From Actinocorallia aurantiaca (GTDB lineage: Bacteria; Actinomycetota; Actinomycetes; Streptosporangiales; Streptosporangiaceae): 64,000 bases of DNA. The DNA lies in the NCBI RefSeq assembly GCF_039533685.1, contig NZ_BAAATZ010000032.1:62001-126000 (forward strand). The letters are read 5' to 3'. Below the pieces are notes generated by a model. That model searched no databases, was not told the DNA's origin, and worked only from the letters and a program-made list of their open reading frames with translations. Of the stretch, positions 43,438 to 52,311 are shown one piece after another. Numbering within the stretch: the first letter of the stretch is position 1; each line of letters starts with the position of its first letter. A program made the position numbers and the translations under genes.

Positions 43438-45060
43438 TCATCCGGACGACGGGCGTCGGGACAGGCGCACCTCCTCGAGGTCGAGGGCGGCCTGGATCCG
43501 GCGCAGCACGATGTCGTCGATGCGGCGCTCGTCGCGGAGACGGAGCACGACGGCGCGTTTGCGGGCGATCATGGCCAGGCGCAACGCGGCATCGTCCTGG
43601 GCGCGCCGTACCGCCAGATCCGTATCGGCGTCCGTGTCGGCGTCGGCGTCCGTGTCGAGGTCGGAGTCGGAGTCGGTGGAACGCAGGATCACCAGGTGGG
43701 TCTCGTATTCGCGGCGAAGTCGTTTGAGGACCTCCGGGTCGGTACCGATGTCTTCGGCGATCCGGGGCATCTCGGCGAGCGCCTCCTCCGTGGCGAGGGT
43801 CTCGGCGAGGCGGAGCTCCGCGGTGACGGAGGTGTCCGGCGGCAGATGGGCCCAGCGCACCACGACCGGCAGCAGGAGGCCCTGCACCACCAGCGTCGCC
43901 GCGATGACCCCGGCCGCCACGAAGACGATCACGTCGCGTCCGGGGAACGGAGCACCCGAGTCCAGCACGGACGGGACCGCGAGCGCGGCGGCGAGCGTGA
44001 CCGCGCCCCTGAATCCCGCGACCCCGCTGACCACCCGGGCACGGTCGCCGACCCGGCGCGCCCGCCGCCGGGGACGGTGTCCGAGCAGGCGGACCAGGAA
44101 GTCGGAGACGAAGAGGAAGGCGAAGCGCACGCCCAGGAGCACCACGAAGACGACGACGACGGCGACCGACGCCCGGACGAGGGCGAGGCTGGTCAGACCG
44201 CGCACGGCCGACTGCCACTCCATCCCCACCAGGACGAACAGGGAGCCGTTGAGCAGGAACACCGACAGCGAGAAGAACCCCACCGTCTGCAGGCGCGCAC
44301 CGGCCTGCCCCACGCGCGGGCCGATCTGGCTCATGATGAGCCCGCACACCACGACGGCCAGCACACCGGAGGCCTCGATCGACTCGGCGAAGAGGAACGC
44401 GGTGAAAGGGATCAGAAGCATGATCGCGCTTTCCGACATCGGGTCGTTCAGGCGGTGGCGCACCCACCCCCCGACCCAGGCGGTGAGCGCCCCGGCCGCC
44501 GCCCCTCCGAGGTAGGCCAGCAGGAACAACCAGGTGACGTGCATCGCGCTCAGCTGTTCCTCACCGACGGTGATGCCGACGGCCAGCCCGTAGACGACCA
44601 GCGCGGTGCCGTCGTTGACCAGGCTCTCGCCGCGCAGCAGGGTGACGTCGTGGCGCGGCAGCATCCGGGCCAGCACCCCCACCGCCGTCGCGTCGGTCGG
44701 CGCCACGGCCGCCCCCAGCACCCACGCCGGCCCCCAGGAAAGACCCAGCGCGTGCGCCGCCACCGCCACGGCTCCGGCCGTGAGGATGACGAGCACCGTG
44801 CCCATCAGGGCGATGTTGCGCAGGCCCCTGCGGATCTCCCGCGGGGACGTGGTCAGGCTCTCCCAGTACAGCAGCGCCGGCAGGAACAGCAGCAGCACCG
44901 CGTCGGGCGGCAGGCGCACCTGACGCAGCGCGGGGACGAACCCGAGCAGCACGCCGCAGACCAGCAGCAGCACCGGCGGAGCGACGCTGAAGCGCCGTCC
45001 GGCGAGGTTGCACGCCAGCACCGCCACGCCCAGGATCACCACGAGTTCCAGGCCGAGCAA
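43438..45060 (-). CDS. CPA1-family Na+/H+ antiporter
   Basis: 540 residues from TTG 45060, chosen for GGGAGG 7 nt upstream and because the first membrane helix (LELVVILGVAVLA) follows at once; an upstream ATG at 45219 would add an arginine-rich, unlikely leader. Ten to twelve membrane helices carry the CPA1 motifs APTDATAVG, RGESLVNDGTALVVYG and GFRGAVTLAAAL. The cytosolic tail has a run of Asp with Ser or Thr (STDSDSDLDTDADADTD), coded by a near-perfect hexamer repeat. The protein exports Na+ (or K+) for protons. Confidence 0.93.
   Translation of the reverse strand: MLGLELVVILGVAVLACNLAGRRFSVAPPVLLLVCGVLLGFVPALRQVRLPPDAVLLLFLPALLYWESLTTSPREIRRGLRNIALMGTVLVILTAGAVAVAAHALGLSWGPAWVLGAAVAPTDATAVGVLARMLPRHDVTLLRGESLVNDGTALVVYGLAVGITVGEEQLSAMHVTWLFLLAYLGGAAAGALTAWVGGWVRHRLNDPMSESAIMLLIPFTAFLFAESIEASGVLAVVVCGLIMSQIGPRVGQAGARLQTVGFFSLSVFLLNGSLFVLVGMEWQSAVRGLTSLALVRASVAVVVVFVVLLGVRFAFLFVSDFLVRLLGHRPRRRARRVGDRARVVSGVAGFRGAVTLAAALAVPSVLDSGAPFPGRDVIVFVAAGVIAATLVVQGLLLPVVVRWAHLPPDTSVTAELRLAETLATEEALAEMPRIAEDIGTDPEVLKRLRREYETHLVILRSTDSDSDLDTDADADTDADTDLAVRRAQDDAALRLAMIARKRAVVLRLRDERRIDDIVLRRIQAALDLEEVRLSRRPSSG
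43617..43680. repeat. Hexanucleotide repeat coding an Asp-rich tract in the antiporter
   Basis: Imperfect GTCGGC/GTCCGT-type units on the plus strand give the acidic Asp-Ala/Ser/Thr tract in the antiporter tail. Tracts like this vary in length by slippage, and the frame is kept because units are six bases. Confidence 0.7.
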
Positions 45061-45256
45061 AGGCGCACCTCCCAGGCAGCGGGCCACGGCCGGTCGCTCC
45101 GCCGGACCGGTCGATCGCGCACCGGACCATGCGCCATCCCGGACGAACCGACACAGACCAGAACCGAGTTCGCCGAGCATCACGGGTGACGACCGCATCC
45201 GGTGGCGGAGCGGTGACATAACTCTGACCGGTATCCCCTCGCGTAAAGCTACGGAT

Positions 45257-45273
45257 GCTCACTTTGAGTGAGC
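45257..45273. promoter_or_regulatory. Perfect inverted repeat GCTCACT-TTG-AGTGAGC
   Basis: 7-bp arms and a 3-bp centre between the divergent antiporter and cis-prenyltransferase genes, 135 bp before the latter. It looks like a repressor operator (TetR or MarR type). The rest of 45061-45407 holds no gene that I can support. Confidence 0.5.
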
Positions 45274-45407
45274 TATGTTTTCCTCATCGCGTCAAAGCTC
45301 GGTCATGAATGCGGACGGATACGGGCTGTCCGGTTGCGTCTCGTGAGCGAGTCCGCTTCGGCGGCGCGTGAAGGTCTCGGGCATCTGCGACGGGGGGCTG
45401 GGACACG

Positions 45408-46127
45408 ATGACGGGCATGCCTCGCCATGTGGCGTGTGTGATGGACGGGAACGGCCGGTGGGCGGCGCAGCGGTCGCTGCCCCGGACCGCGGGACACAAG
45501 GCCGCGGAGACCGCGGTGATCGACGTCATCGAGGCCGCGCATGCGGCCGGGATTCCCTGGCTGAGTCTGTTCGCCTTCTCCACCGAGAACTGGCGACGCC
45601 CGGACGGCGAGGTCGACTTCCTGATGGAACTGGTGCGGCGGACCATCCGCAAGCACGCCCTGACACTGCACGCGCGGGGGATCCGGTGCCGGTTCCTCGG
45701 CGACTCCGACATCAGGATCCCCCCGGACCTGGCGCGGGACATCGCGGACCTCACGACGCTGACCCGCGACAACAGGCGGATGACGCTGACCGTGGCGTTC
45801 GATCACGGCGGGCGCCGCGACATCGTGCGGGCCGCGCGCTCCCTCATCCGCAACCGGGTGCCCGCCGAGCAGGTCACCGAGGAGAGCTTCGCCCATCACC
45901 TGCCCTATCCCGACACACCGGACGTGGATCTGGTCATCCGCACGTCGGGAGAGCACCGCATCTCCAACTTCATGCTCTGGCAGGTGGCCTACGCCGAATG
46001 GACCTTCCCCCACGTGCTGTGGCCCGACTTCCGGGCCACCCACTTCTGGGAGTGCCTGGACTCCTACCGGGGGCGCGAACGCCGTTTCGGCGCCGTCCGG
46101 ATACCGACCCCGACGGGAAAGAGCTGA
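45408..46127 (+). CDS. Cis-prenyltransferase (undecaprenyl diphosphate synthase family)
   Basis: 239 residues. Adds isopentenyl units in cis to an allylic diphosphate. Motifs: HVACVMDGNGRWA near the N-terminus (catalytic Asp in MDGNG), SLFAFSTENWRRP, and DLVIRTSGEHRISNFMLWQ with the diphosphate-binding Arg residues. Chain length cannot be told from sequence. ATG 45408, with a second possible ATG at 45417. It is probably not the only copy in the genome. The MpaB-like gene follows after an inserted IscB element, so the two were likely adjacent before. Confidence 0.93.
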   Translation: MTGMPRHVACVMDGNGRWAAQRSLPRTAGHKAAETAVIDVIEAAHAAGIPWLSLFAFSTENWRRPDGEVDFLMELVRRTIRKHALTLHARGIRCRFLGDSDIRIPPDLARDIADLTTLTRDNRRMTLTVAFDHGGRRDIVRAARSLIRNRVPAEQVTEESFAHHLPYPDTPDVDLVIRTSGEHRISNFMLWQVAYAEWTFPHVLWPDFRATHFWECLDSYRGRERRFGAVRIPTPTGKS

Positions 46128-46138
46128 CGTAACGGGAT

Positions 46139-47857
46139 CCCCCGCCTGAAGGCGGGGGCTTTCAGTCCAACCGGCTGAGAGCCCGCCATTACCAGCACCA
46201 GCCAACACCTATTGGAGGTGACCCGAGTTGGCTACGTTCCACGCAGGACAGAAGACCCACCCATCTGTGCTTCCTCAGGAGTTGGCCCTGGAATCCGAGT
46301 CAGTAGACAACCCCGGGATCAGGAACGAAACGGGGCTCGGACGCCGTACGGCACCCGGCGTGGGACATGTGCGAGGGGAGATCACCGGCAGCGTGCCTGC
46401 TTCCGGTGGCGTCACCCCGGACCACCAGGTCCGGGAGCCCGGCCGTGAGGCCGACCCCGCCGTGTTCGTCCTCGACCTGCACGGCACCCCGCTCCAGCCC
46501 ACCAGTCCCGCCAGGGCCCGCAAGCTCCTGGCATCCGGCCGCGCGGTCGTCGCCCGGCACACCCCGTTCGTGATCCGCCTCAAGGACCGCGCCGCCTCCG
46601 CCTCGGAGACCGACGGTGTCGAGATCGGTATCGACCCCGGTAGCAAGCACACCGGCATCGTCGTCTTCACCGCCCGGGATGGTGAGCGCCGGGGTCGGTA
46701 CGGCATCCGGCTCGACCACCGCGGTGCGGCCATCCGCAAGAAACTGGAGCGGCGTTCCGCCTACCGGCGGGGCCGCCGTACCCGCAACCTGCGCTACCGT
46801 GCCCCGCGTTTTCTGAACCGCGCCCGCCCGAAGGGATGGTTGCCGCCGTCGCTCCAGCACCGCGTCGACACCACGACCTCATGGGTGGATCGGCTCGCCC
46901 GCTGGGCCCCCGTCCAAGCCGTCCACGTCGAGCGGGTGGCGTTCGACACCCACGCCATCAGTGCCGGCCGCCCACTGGAAGGAGTCGAGTACCAGCACGG
47001 CACCCTGCACGGCACCGAGACCCGCGAGTACCTCCTCGCGAAGTTCGGCCGGGCCTGCTCCTACTGCGGCACGACGGGCGTGCCCCTGAACATCGACCAC
47101 ATCCGGCCCCGCAGCCGTGGCGGGTCCGACCGGGTCTCGAACCTGACCCTCGCGTGCATCCCCTGCAACCAAGCCAAGTCAGACCGGCCCGTCGAAGAGT
47201 TCGCTCCGAAGCGGGCCGCCGACATCCTGAAGCGCGCGAAGGCCCCACTCCGGGACGCCGCCGCCGTCAACGCCACCAGGTGGGCCCTGTGGCGGGCCCT
47301 CGACCAGCGCATGCCGACGCGCACCGCGTCCGGCGGGCGCACCAAGTGGAACCGGACCCGGTGCGCCCTGCCCAAGACCCACACCCTTGACGCCCTCGCT
47401 GTCGGCACCCTCGACACGGTCACCGCCTGGCCCCGGACTGTCCTGGTCGTCACAGCCACCGGACGCGGCACCTACGCCCGAACCCGCGCCGACAAGCACG
47501 GCTTTCCCCGCCTACGCCTGCCCCGCGTCAAGCAGTTCTTCGGCTTCGCCACCGGCGACCTGGTCCGGGCCGTCGTGCCATCTGGGAAGAACGCGGGCAC
47601 CCATACCGGCAGGGTCGCCGTTCGCTCTTCCGGGAGCTTCGCCGTACGGACCGCAAGCGGTCTCCACACCGCCCGGCACAAGTACTTCTGTCTGCTCCAG
47701 CGGGCTGACGGCTACGCCTACACCCGCCAACCTGAAGGAGCAACGCCCTTGACCCAAGGCCGAGGTTCATACGACGGCGGTCCGCCTGGCGGCGAATCGC
47801 CTACCCGCTGCTTTGCTCCGCAGGAGCTTCGTTTCCTCTCCCGGCTGAAGCCGGGAG
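46139..47857 (+). mobile_element. IscB element (IS200/IS605-like, no transposase)
   Basis: A hairpin with an 8-bp perfect stem and TGAA loop lies at each end: 46139-46158 on the left (also able to terminate the prenyltransferase transcript) and 47838-47857 on the right. Between them are a structured leader and one iscB gene, with no TnpA. The layout fits a non-autonomous IS605-type element mobilised in trans. It sits between the prenyltransferase stop and the ribosome site of the MpaB-like gene without breaking either. Exact ends are not proven. Confidence 0.65.
46155..46460 (+). ncRNA. Candidate omega-RNA of IscB
   Basis: The leader is dense in stems: GGGCTTTCAG with CTGAGAGCCC (one G-U pair, loop 46165-46174), resembling the guide-adaptor stem of IscB RNAs; AGCCAAC with GTTGGCT (46200-46206, 46227-46233) enclosing ACCT/AGGT; ACGCCG/CGGCGT (46341-46361); and CCGGACC-ACCA-GGTCCGG (46417-46434). 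IscB guide RNAs are coded upstream of iscB with the guide at the 5' end. The exact start and guide are not fixed: a 16-nt guide before the adaptor stem would fall in the left hairpin. Confidence 0.6.
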
Positions 47858-47877
47858 TATCCGCGAAGGAGATCTGA
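46462..47877 (+). CDS. iscB: IscB RNA-guided nuclease (RuvC-HNH)
   Basis: 471 residues from GTG 46462. The N-terminus is the PLMP domain (FVLDLHGTPLQPTSPARAR). It is followed by RuvC-I with Asp in EIGIDPGSKHTG, an arginine-rich bridge helix (RRSAYRRGRRTRNLRYRAP) and RuvC-II with Glu in HVERVAFDTHA. HNH has CSYCG, LNIDHIRPRSRGG and ACIPCNQAK, and RuvC-III has HTLDAL. All catalytic residues are present, so it may be active. The frame is open upstream to TTG 46228, but that part overlaps the structured RNA and is probably not translated. Its stop overlaps the next gene's ATG, and the last 40 residues read through the right-end hairpin. Confidence 0.9.
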   Translation: MFVLDLHGTPLQPTSPARARKLLASGRAVVARHTPFVIRLKDRAASASETDGVEIGIDPGSKHTGIVVFTARDGERRGRYGIRLDHRGAAIRKKLERRSAYRRGRRTRNLRYRAPRFLNRARPKGWLPPSLQHRVDTTTSWVDRLARWAPVQAVHVERVAFDTHAISAGRPLEGVEYQHGTLHGTETREYLLAKFGRACSYCGTTGVPLNIDHIRPRSRGGSDRVSNLTLACIPCNQAKSDRPVEEFAPKRAADILKRAKAPLRDAAAVNATRWALWRALDQRMPTRTASGGRTKWNRTRCALPKTHTLDALAVGTLDTVTAWPRTVLVVTATGRGTYARTRADKHGFPRLRLPRVKQFFGFATGDLVRAVVPSGKNAGTHTGRVAVRSSGSFAVRTASGLHTARHKYFCLLQRADGYAYTRQPEGATPLTQGRGSYDGGPPGGESPTRCFAPQELRFLSRLKPGVSAKEI

Positions 47878-49319
47878 TGACCGAGACAGCGGACACCACG
47901 GCGGGAGCCGCCGCCTTCGGCGAGGACTCCCTTCTGCACCGGCTCTGCAACGAGGCGCGCTGGGGGCTCGCGGCGACCCGCGCCAGCATCCTGGAGGCCG
48001 CGCACCCGCAGATCGGCGCGGCCCTGATCGATCATTCGACGTTCGTGGCGCACCCGTGGCGCCGGCTGCGCAACACGGTGGTCAGCACCCAGCGCATCGT
48101 CGGCGGTGACGAGGAGGTCCGCGACAAGGAGGCGACCAGGCTCAACCGGATGCACTCCCGGATCTCGGGCATCGACTCCCGGGGGCGGCCCTACGACGCC
48201 ATGGACCCCGAGGCGCGGGCCTGGGTGGTGGCGACGCTCTTCGAGTCCACCGTCGCGATGTGCCGGCTGGGCGGGGAACCCCTCGACCAGGCCTCGCAGG
48301 AGCGGTTGTACGCCGAGTTCCGGGCCTTCCTCGGCCACATGGGCGACGAGGACGGCGGGCGGCTCCCCGCCACCCTCGCGGAGTTCTGGCCCTACTACGA
48401 GAAGATGATCCTCGAGGGCCTGGAGAACACCGAGGCGGTCCACGCCGTGCTCTACCGGCTGTTCGCCGAGGTGCCCGCGCCGCCGCTGCTGCGCGACCAC
48501 CCCGCGACGTGGGCGGCGGTCCGCGCCCTGGCCGGACCGCTGGCGACCGCCATCACCGTCGCGTCGCTCCCCGAGTCCTACCGGCGGCAGGCCTACCTCA
48601 GCACGTTGCCGGGCGCGCGGGTGCTGATGCACGGCGCCTATCTGACGGCCGGGCTCGCGACCCGCTGGCTGCCGTCATCCTGGACCAGGGCCGAGATACT
48701 CCTGGACGCCCTGGGCCTCGACACCGGGACGGGGTCGGGCTCGCCGGTGGTGGAGTCGCTGCGCGGCCACGCCGGGAAGGTCGGCGCCCTGCTCCGCCTC
48801 GTCACCCCCGTCCCCGCCCGCTCCTGGCCCGGCGGTGCCGCCCGGCGGCCCGCCGAACGGTTCTTCGCCGAGGTGCTGGACCAGACCGGGGACGGATACC
48901 TCGACTGGCCCGACCTCGCCGCCATGGCCAGGGAGATCGCCTCCCGCCTCGACCTGGACGAGCAGGCCGAGGACCGGCTCTTCACCGCGTACGCCGCCTG
49001 GTGGGAGGAGTTGCGCACCGCCATGGACGCCGACGGCGACGGCCGTATCGACGGGCAGGAGTACGCCACCGCCACCACCCTGGCCGGGCGCGCCCTGATC
49101 GAGATCGCCGAAGTCCTCTTCGACGCCGTCGACACCGACGGCAGCCAGACCATCAGCCCCGAGGAGTACCGCTCACTCTTCCGCACGACCTTCGACCACG
49201 ACCCTGCCGCAGGCGGCTCCGCCGAGCTGTCTCGCAGCGCTTTCATCCGGGAGTTCCTGGCCTTCATGGCGGGCCGCCATCACTCGGCCGCCTACGAGAA
49301 CCTCCTCACCCAGACCTGA
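47877..49319 (+). CDS. MpaB/DUF2236-family protein fused to EF-hands
   Basis: 480 residues. The N-terminal 300 or so match the oxygenase MpaB/DUF2236 family (RASILEAAHPQIGAALIDHS; HPWRRLRNTV), whose members include haem-dependent enzymes that cleave isoprenoid chains. The C-terminal third carries three EF-hand loops: DQTGDGYLDWPD near 335, DADGDGRIDGQE near 384 and DTDGSQTISPEE near 419, so Ca2+ binding is likely. ATG 47877 has AAGGAG 6 nt upstream, right at the end of the IscB element. The nearby cis-prenyltransferase suggests a polyprenyl substrate, which is inference. Confidence 0.82.
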   Translation: MTETADTTAGAAAFGEDSLLHRLCNEARWGLAATRASILEAAHPQIGAALIDHSTFVAHPWRRLRNTVVSTQRIVGGDEEVRDKEATRLNRMHSRISGIDSRGRPYDAMDPEARAWVVATLFESTVAMCRLGGEPLDQASQERLYAEFRAFLGHMGDEDGGRLPATLAEFWPYYEKMILEGLENTEAVHAVLYRLFAEVPAPPLLRDHPATWAAVRALAGPLATAITVASLPESYRRQAYLSTLPGARVLMHGAYLTAGLATRWLPSSWTRAEILLDALGLDTGTGSGSPVVESLRGHAGKVGALLRLVTPVPARSWPGGAARRPAERFFAEVLDQTGDGYLDWPDLAAMAREIASRLDLDEQAEDRLFTAYAAWWEELRTAMDADGDGRIDGQEYATATTLAGRALIEIAEVLFDAVDTDGSQTISPEEYRSLFRTTFDHDPAAGGSAELSRSAFIREFLAFMAGRHHSAAYENLLTQT

Positions 49320-49497
49320 ACCCGGCCTTGGACTCGGCCCTGGACCCGGCTCCGGCGCGGGTACAGGTGGCCGCGGTCTCGGCTACGACGGCCTCCTCAT
49401 CCGCACCTGAACCCGGCCCCGTCGCGGAGTTCACCGGCCTCAGCCGAAACGGCCGAGCCGCATGATGCGAGGCGGTCTCCAGAGCACCTGACACGGC

Positions 49498-50151
49498 TCA
49501 GACGGCCTTCACGAAGTGGTTCTCCCAGGCCCAGGCGGCGACCTCGACCCGGTTGCGAAGCTGGAGTTTGGACTGGATGCCGGACAGGTGACTCTTGACG
49601 GTGCTGAGGGAGATGAAGAGCTCCGCGGCGATCTCCTGGTTGGTACGGCCGCGGGCGAGGGCGCGCACGACCTCGAGTTCACGGTCGGACAGCGGTGAGG
49701 AGGGGGAACGGCGTGGCGCCTTCGAGGCCGCCAGATGACTCAGCAGGCGGAGGGTGATCGAGGGTGAGATCAGCGCGTCTCCGTTGTGGGCGGCACGGAC
49801 GGCCTCGACGAGCAGGCCGGGGCCCGCGTCCTTGAGGATGAAGCCGACCGCGCCGCCGCGCAGGGCTCCGTAGACGTACTCGTCGAGGTCGAAGGTGGTG
49901 ACCACGACGACGCGGAGCGGGTCGGGCAGGTCCGGTCCGGCCAGCGCGCGGGTGACCTCGATGCCGTCCAGGTGCGGCATCCTGATGTCCACCAGGCACA
50001 CGTCGGGACGCAACCGGCGGGCCAGGGCGATCGTCTCGGGTCCGTCCGCGGCCTCGGCGACCACCTCGATGTCGGGCTGGTCCTCCAGGATGAGCCGCAG
50101 GCCGCCGCGGATCATCGCCTGGTCGTCGGCGACCAGCACCTTGATGGGCAT
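49498..50151 (-). CDS. NarL/LuxR-family response regulator
   Basis: 217 residues. Receiver (VADDQ near residue 8, phospho-Asp in CLVDIRMPHLDG, Lys in GFILKDAG) and LuxR HTH (LSDRELEVVRALARGRTNQEIAAEL). Partner of the kinase that ends 5 bp upstream, and probably regulates the ABC exporter genes of the same operon. ATG 50151. The 178 bp to the MpaB-like gene (49320-49497) hold no gene I can support. Confidence 0.93.
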   Translation of the reverse strand: MPIKVLVADDQAMIRGGLRLILEDQPDIEVVAEAADGPETIALARRLRPDVCLVDIRMPHLDGIEVTRALAGPDLPDPLRVVVVTTFDLDEYVYGALRGGAVGFILKDAGPGLLVEAVRAAHNGDALISPSITLRLLSHLAASKAPRRSPSSPLSDRELEVVRALARGRTNQEIAAELFISLSTVKSHLSGIQSKLQLRNRVEVAAWAWENHFVKAV

Positions 50152-50156
50152 CCGGG

Positions 50157-51281
50157 CTACTCCGAGGAAAGAGGGAGGGACGCGCGCACCGACCATCCGG
50201 CGGTCGGGAGAGGACCCGCCTCCAGGGTGCCGCCGAGCCGCTCGACGCGTTCACGCATCCCGATCAGGCCGTACCCGCCGCGCTGGGGGAACCGGGAGGG
50301 CACCGAAACGGCATCGTCGGTGACTTCGATGGTGAGCCCCTCATGTGTCCGGCCGACCTCGACGGTGACCGAGCGGGTGTGCGGGGCGTGGCGTGCGATG
50401 TTCGTCAAAGACTCCTGGACGATCCGGTACACCGTGCTGCTCACCTCCTGCGGCCAGTCTTCCGTGTCGTCGGGCTCGGTGAGGCGGACGGGCGGGCCCT
50501 GCTCACTGAAGCGCTCGGTGAGCGTACCGAGCCTTTCCGGCCCCGGCGAGGTCGGCGGGGCGTCGCCGGTGTCGCGCAGCAGCCCCACGGTGCGGCGCAT
50601 CGCGGTCAGGGCCTCGGACCCGGCCGCTTCGATTTCGGCCAGAGCGTCGACCGCCCGCGCCGGGTCCTTTCGGGCGACGATCTGCGCGGCCTGGGTCTGG
50701 AGCACGATGCCCGTGAGGTGGTGGGCGACGATGTCATGGAGTTCCCGGGCGAGCTCCAGCCGTTCGTCCTGGCGCACCTTCTCGACGGTGGCTCGGGCCC
50801 GGCCGTCGAGGAACCGCCGCCGCCACCCGAAGGCGACGGCGACGGCCCAGCCCGCGGTGGCCCATACCGGAACGGCGGCGGTCCCCCACAGCCACGTGCC
50901 GACGACCACCAGGGCGCCTCCCGCCGCCACGGCGCAGGCCCGGGCCGGCGGTGCGGTCCTGACCGCCGTGCCGGTGAGCACCGCCAGACCGAGAACGGTG
51001 TCGGGACCGGGCTGCTGAGGCAGGTCGAGGACCTCGACCGCTCCGATAGCCGCGGCCGTGACGGCCAGACCCGCGAACGCCGCTTTCTCCCGCCACCGCC
51101 GGTGCAGGAGCGCGAGCCCGCACACCGCCGTTCCGACGGCGCAGCCGAACAGCCAGTGCGCGCCGCCCCAGGTGGTGCCGATCATGTACGCGGTGGTGGT
51201 GATCGTGAGGGCGAACACGGTGCCGAGTCCGATGCCGCCGACGATCCCGCCCGGTCGATCCGTACGGTTCATACCGTTCAT
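50157..51281 (-). CDS. Sensor histidine kinase (HisKA_3 type)
   Basis: 374 residues with about six membrane helices in the first 150, then dimerisation/phospho-acceptor RELHDIVAHHLTGIV near 180 and an HATPase with GGYGLIGMRERVERLGG near 345. It pairs with the response regulator 5 bp downstream and follows the ABC permease by 4 bp. A second ATG 9 nt into the gene is possible. Typical of bacterial cell-envelope or drug-sensing systems linked to ABC exporters. The signal is unknown. Confidence 0.93.
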   Translation of the reverse strand: MNGMNRTDRPGGIVGGIGLGTVFALTITTTAYMIGTTWGGAHWLFGCAVGTAVCGLALLHRRWREKAAFAGLAVTAAAIGAVEVLDLPQQPGPDTVLGLAVLTGTAVRTAPPARACAVAAGGALVVVGTWLWGTAAVPVWATAGWAVAVAFGWRRRFLDGRARATVEKVRQDERLELARELHDIVAHHLTGIVLQTQAAQIVARKDPARAVDALAEIEAAGSEALTAMRRTVGLLRDTGDAPPTSPGPERLGTLTERFSEQGPPVRLTEPDDTEDWPQEVSSTVYRIVQESLTNIARHAPHTRSVTVEVGRTHEGLTIEVTDDAVSVPSRFPQRGGYGLIGMRERVERLGGTLEAGPLPTAGWSVRASLPLSSE

Positions 51282-51285
51282 CCCG

Positions 51286-52311
51286 TCAGCTTGGCCCGCG
51301 TCGGACGCGCCAGAGGCCGAACGCCGTCAGGAGACCGCTGAGCAGCAGGTAGAGCCCGGTCTCGCGCCATTGGAACGCCCAGTACCGGCCGCCGGGGTGG
51401 TAGTCGACCTCGAGGTGGAGGCCGAGTCCGCCCAGGCAGGCGGCGGTGTCGCCGAACGTTCCCCTGGTGTCGGTCTTCGGCGGGTCGTCGAGGCAGGCGT
51501 TGAAGGCGCTCTTTTCGAGCGGGTCGCCGTCGGCGGTGAGCAGCGGGCTCGTGCGGCTGACCCACGCGTCGGGGCGTCCGGGGACCGTGATCCCTCCGAT
51601 GACCGCGTCGCCGCTGAAGTTGCCCAGGTTGCGTGCCTGGTTCACGGCCTCGGCCGTCATGGCCAGGGTCGTCCGCTGCGGTGCCATGAGATGGGACCGG
51701 ATCACGTTGGGCACGAAGAACTGGAAGGCGAGGAAACCGACCAGCGTGATGGCCATCGCGGGCAGTGTCCGGCGGACGAGGAGCCCGACGACGGCGCCGA
51801 ACACGACGGCGAACACGGCGTAGGCGGCGGGGACGAGGTCGCGGGAGCCGAAGAGGACGGTGCTGAACCGGTTGCCCGCCGCCTCGTCGACCGGAGCGGC
51901 CGCCCAGGTGAGCAGCGCTCCGGCCGCTCCCGCCGTGATCGCACCGGCCAGGACGGTGAACGCGAGCCTGCTCGCGAACCAGCGGCGCCGGGTCACGCTC
52001 TGGTTCCACACCAGCCGGTGGGTGCCCGCCTCGAACTCCCGCGCGACGAGCGGAGCTCCCCAGAACGCGCCGATGAGCGCGAGCGCCAGACCGAGCCCCG
52101 CGGCCAGGAGCAGCAGCGTGTTCTGGTAGCCGGACTGGAACTGGTTCATGATCTGCCCGCAGTCGCCGCCACGCCCGCAGCGGGTGAGAGCGGAGGCGTG
52201 GGCGTCGCGGATGTCCGTACCGAGGTACAGGAGGTATGCCGCGAACAGGGCCAGCGTGACGGCGGCGACGCACGCCTGGAGGCGGAACTGCCGCCAGCTC
52301 AACCAGATCAT
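51286..52311 (-). CDS. ABC transporter permease
   Basis: 341 residues, about six membrane helices (first at residues 15-35), beginning MIWLSWRQFRLQ as in many actinomycete ABC-2-like permeases. It has one large extracellular loop (about 160-280) with four cysteines (two in the early DAHASALTRCGRGGDCG part). Its ATG overlaps the ATPase stop by 4 nt. It exports an unknown substrate with the ATPase. Confidence 0.88.
   Translation of the reverse strand: MIWLSWRQFRLQACVAAVTLALFAAYLLYLGTDIRDAHASALTRCGRGGDCGQIMNQFQSGYQNTLLLLAAGLGLALALIGAFWGAPLVAREFEAGTHRLVWNQSVTRRRWFASRLAFTVLAGAITAGAAGALLTWAAAPVDEAAGNRFSTVLFGSRDLVPAAYAVFAVVFGAVVGLLVRRTLPAMAITLVGFLAFQFFVPNVIRSHLMAPQRTTLAMTAEAVNQARNLGNFSGDAVIGGITVPGRPDAWVSRTSPLLTADGDPLEKSAFNACLDDPPKTDTRGTFGDTAACLGGLGLHLEVDYHPGGRYWAFQWRETGLYLLLSGLLTAFGLWRVRRGPS

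Noticed and set aside
43617..43680. Short repeats suggestive of a CRISPR array
   Set aside because: Units are hexamers without spacers and lie inside the antiporter coding frame.
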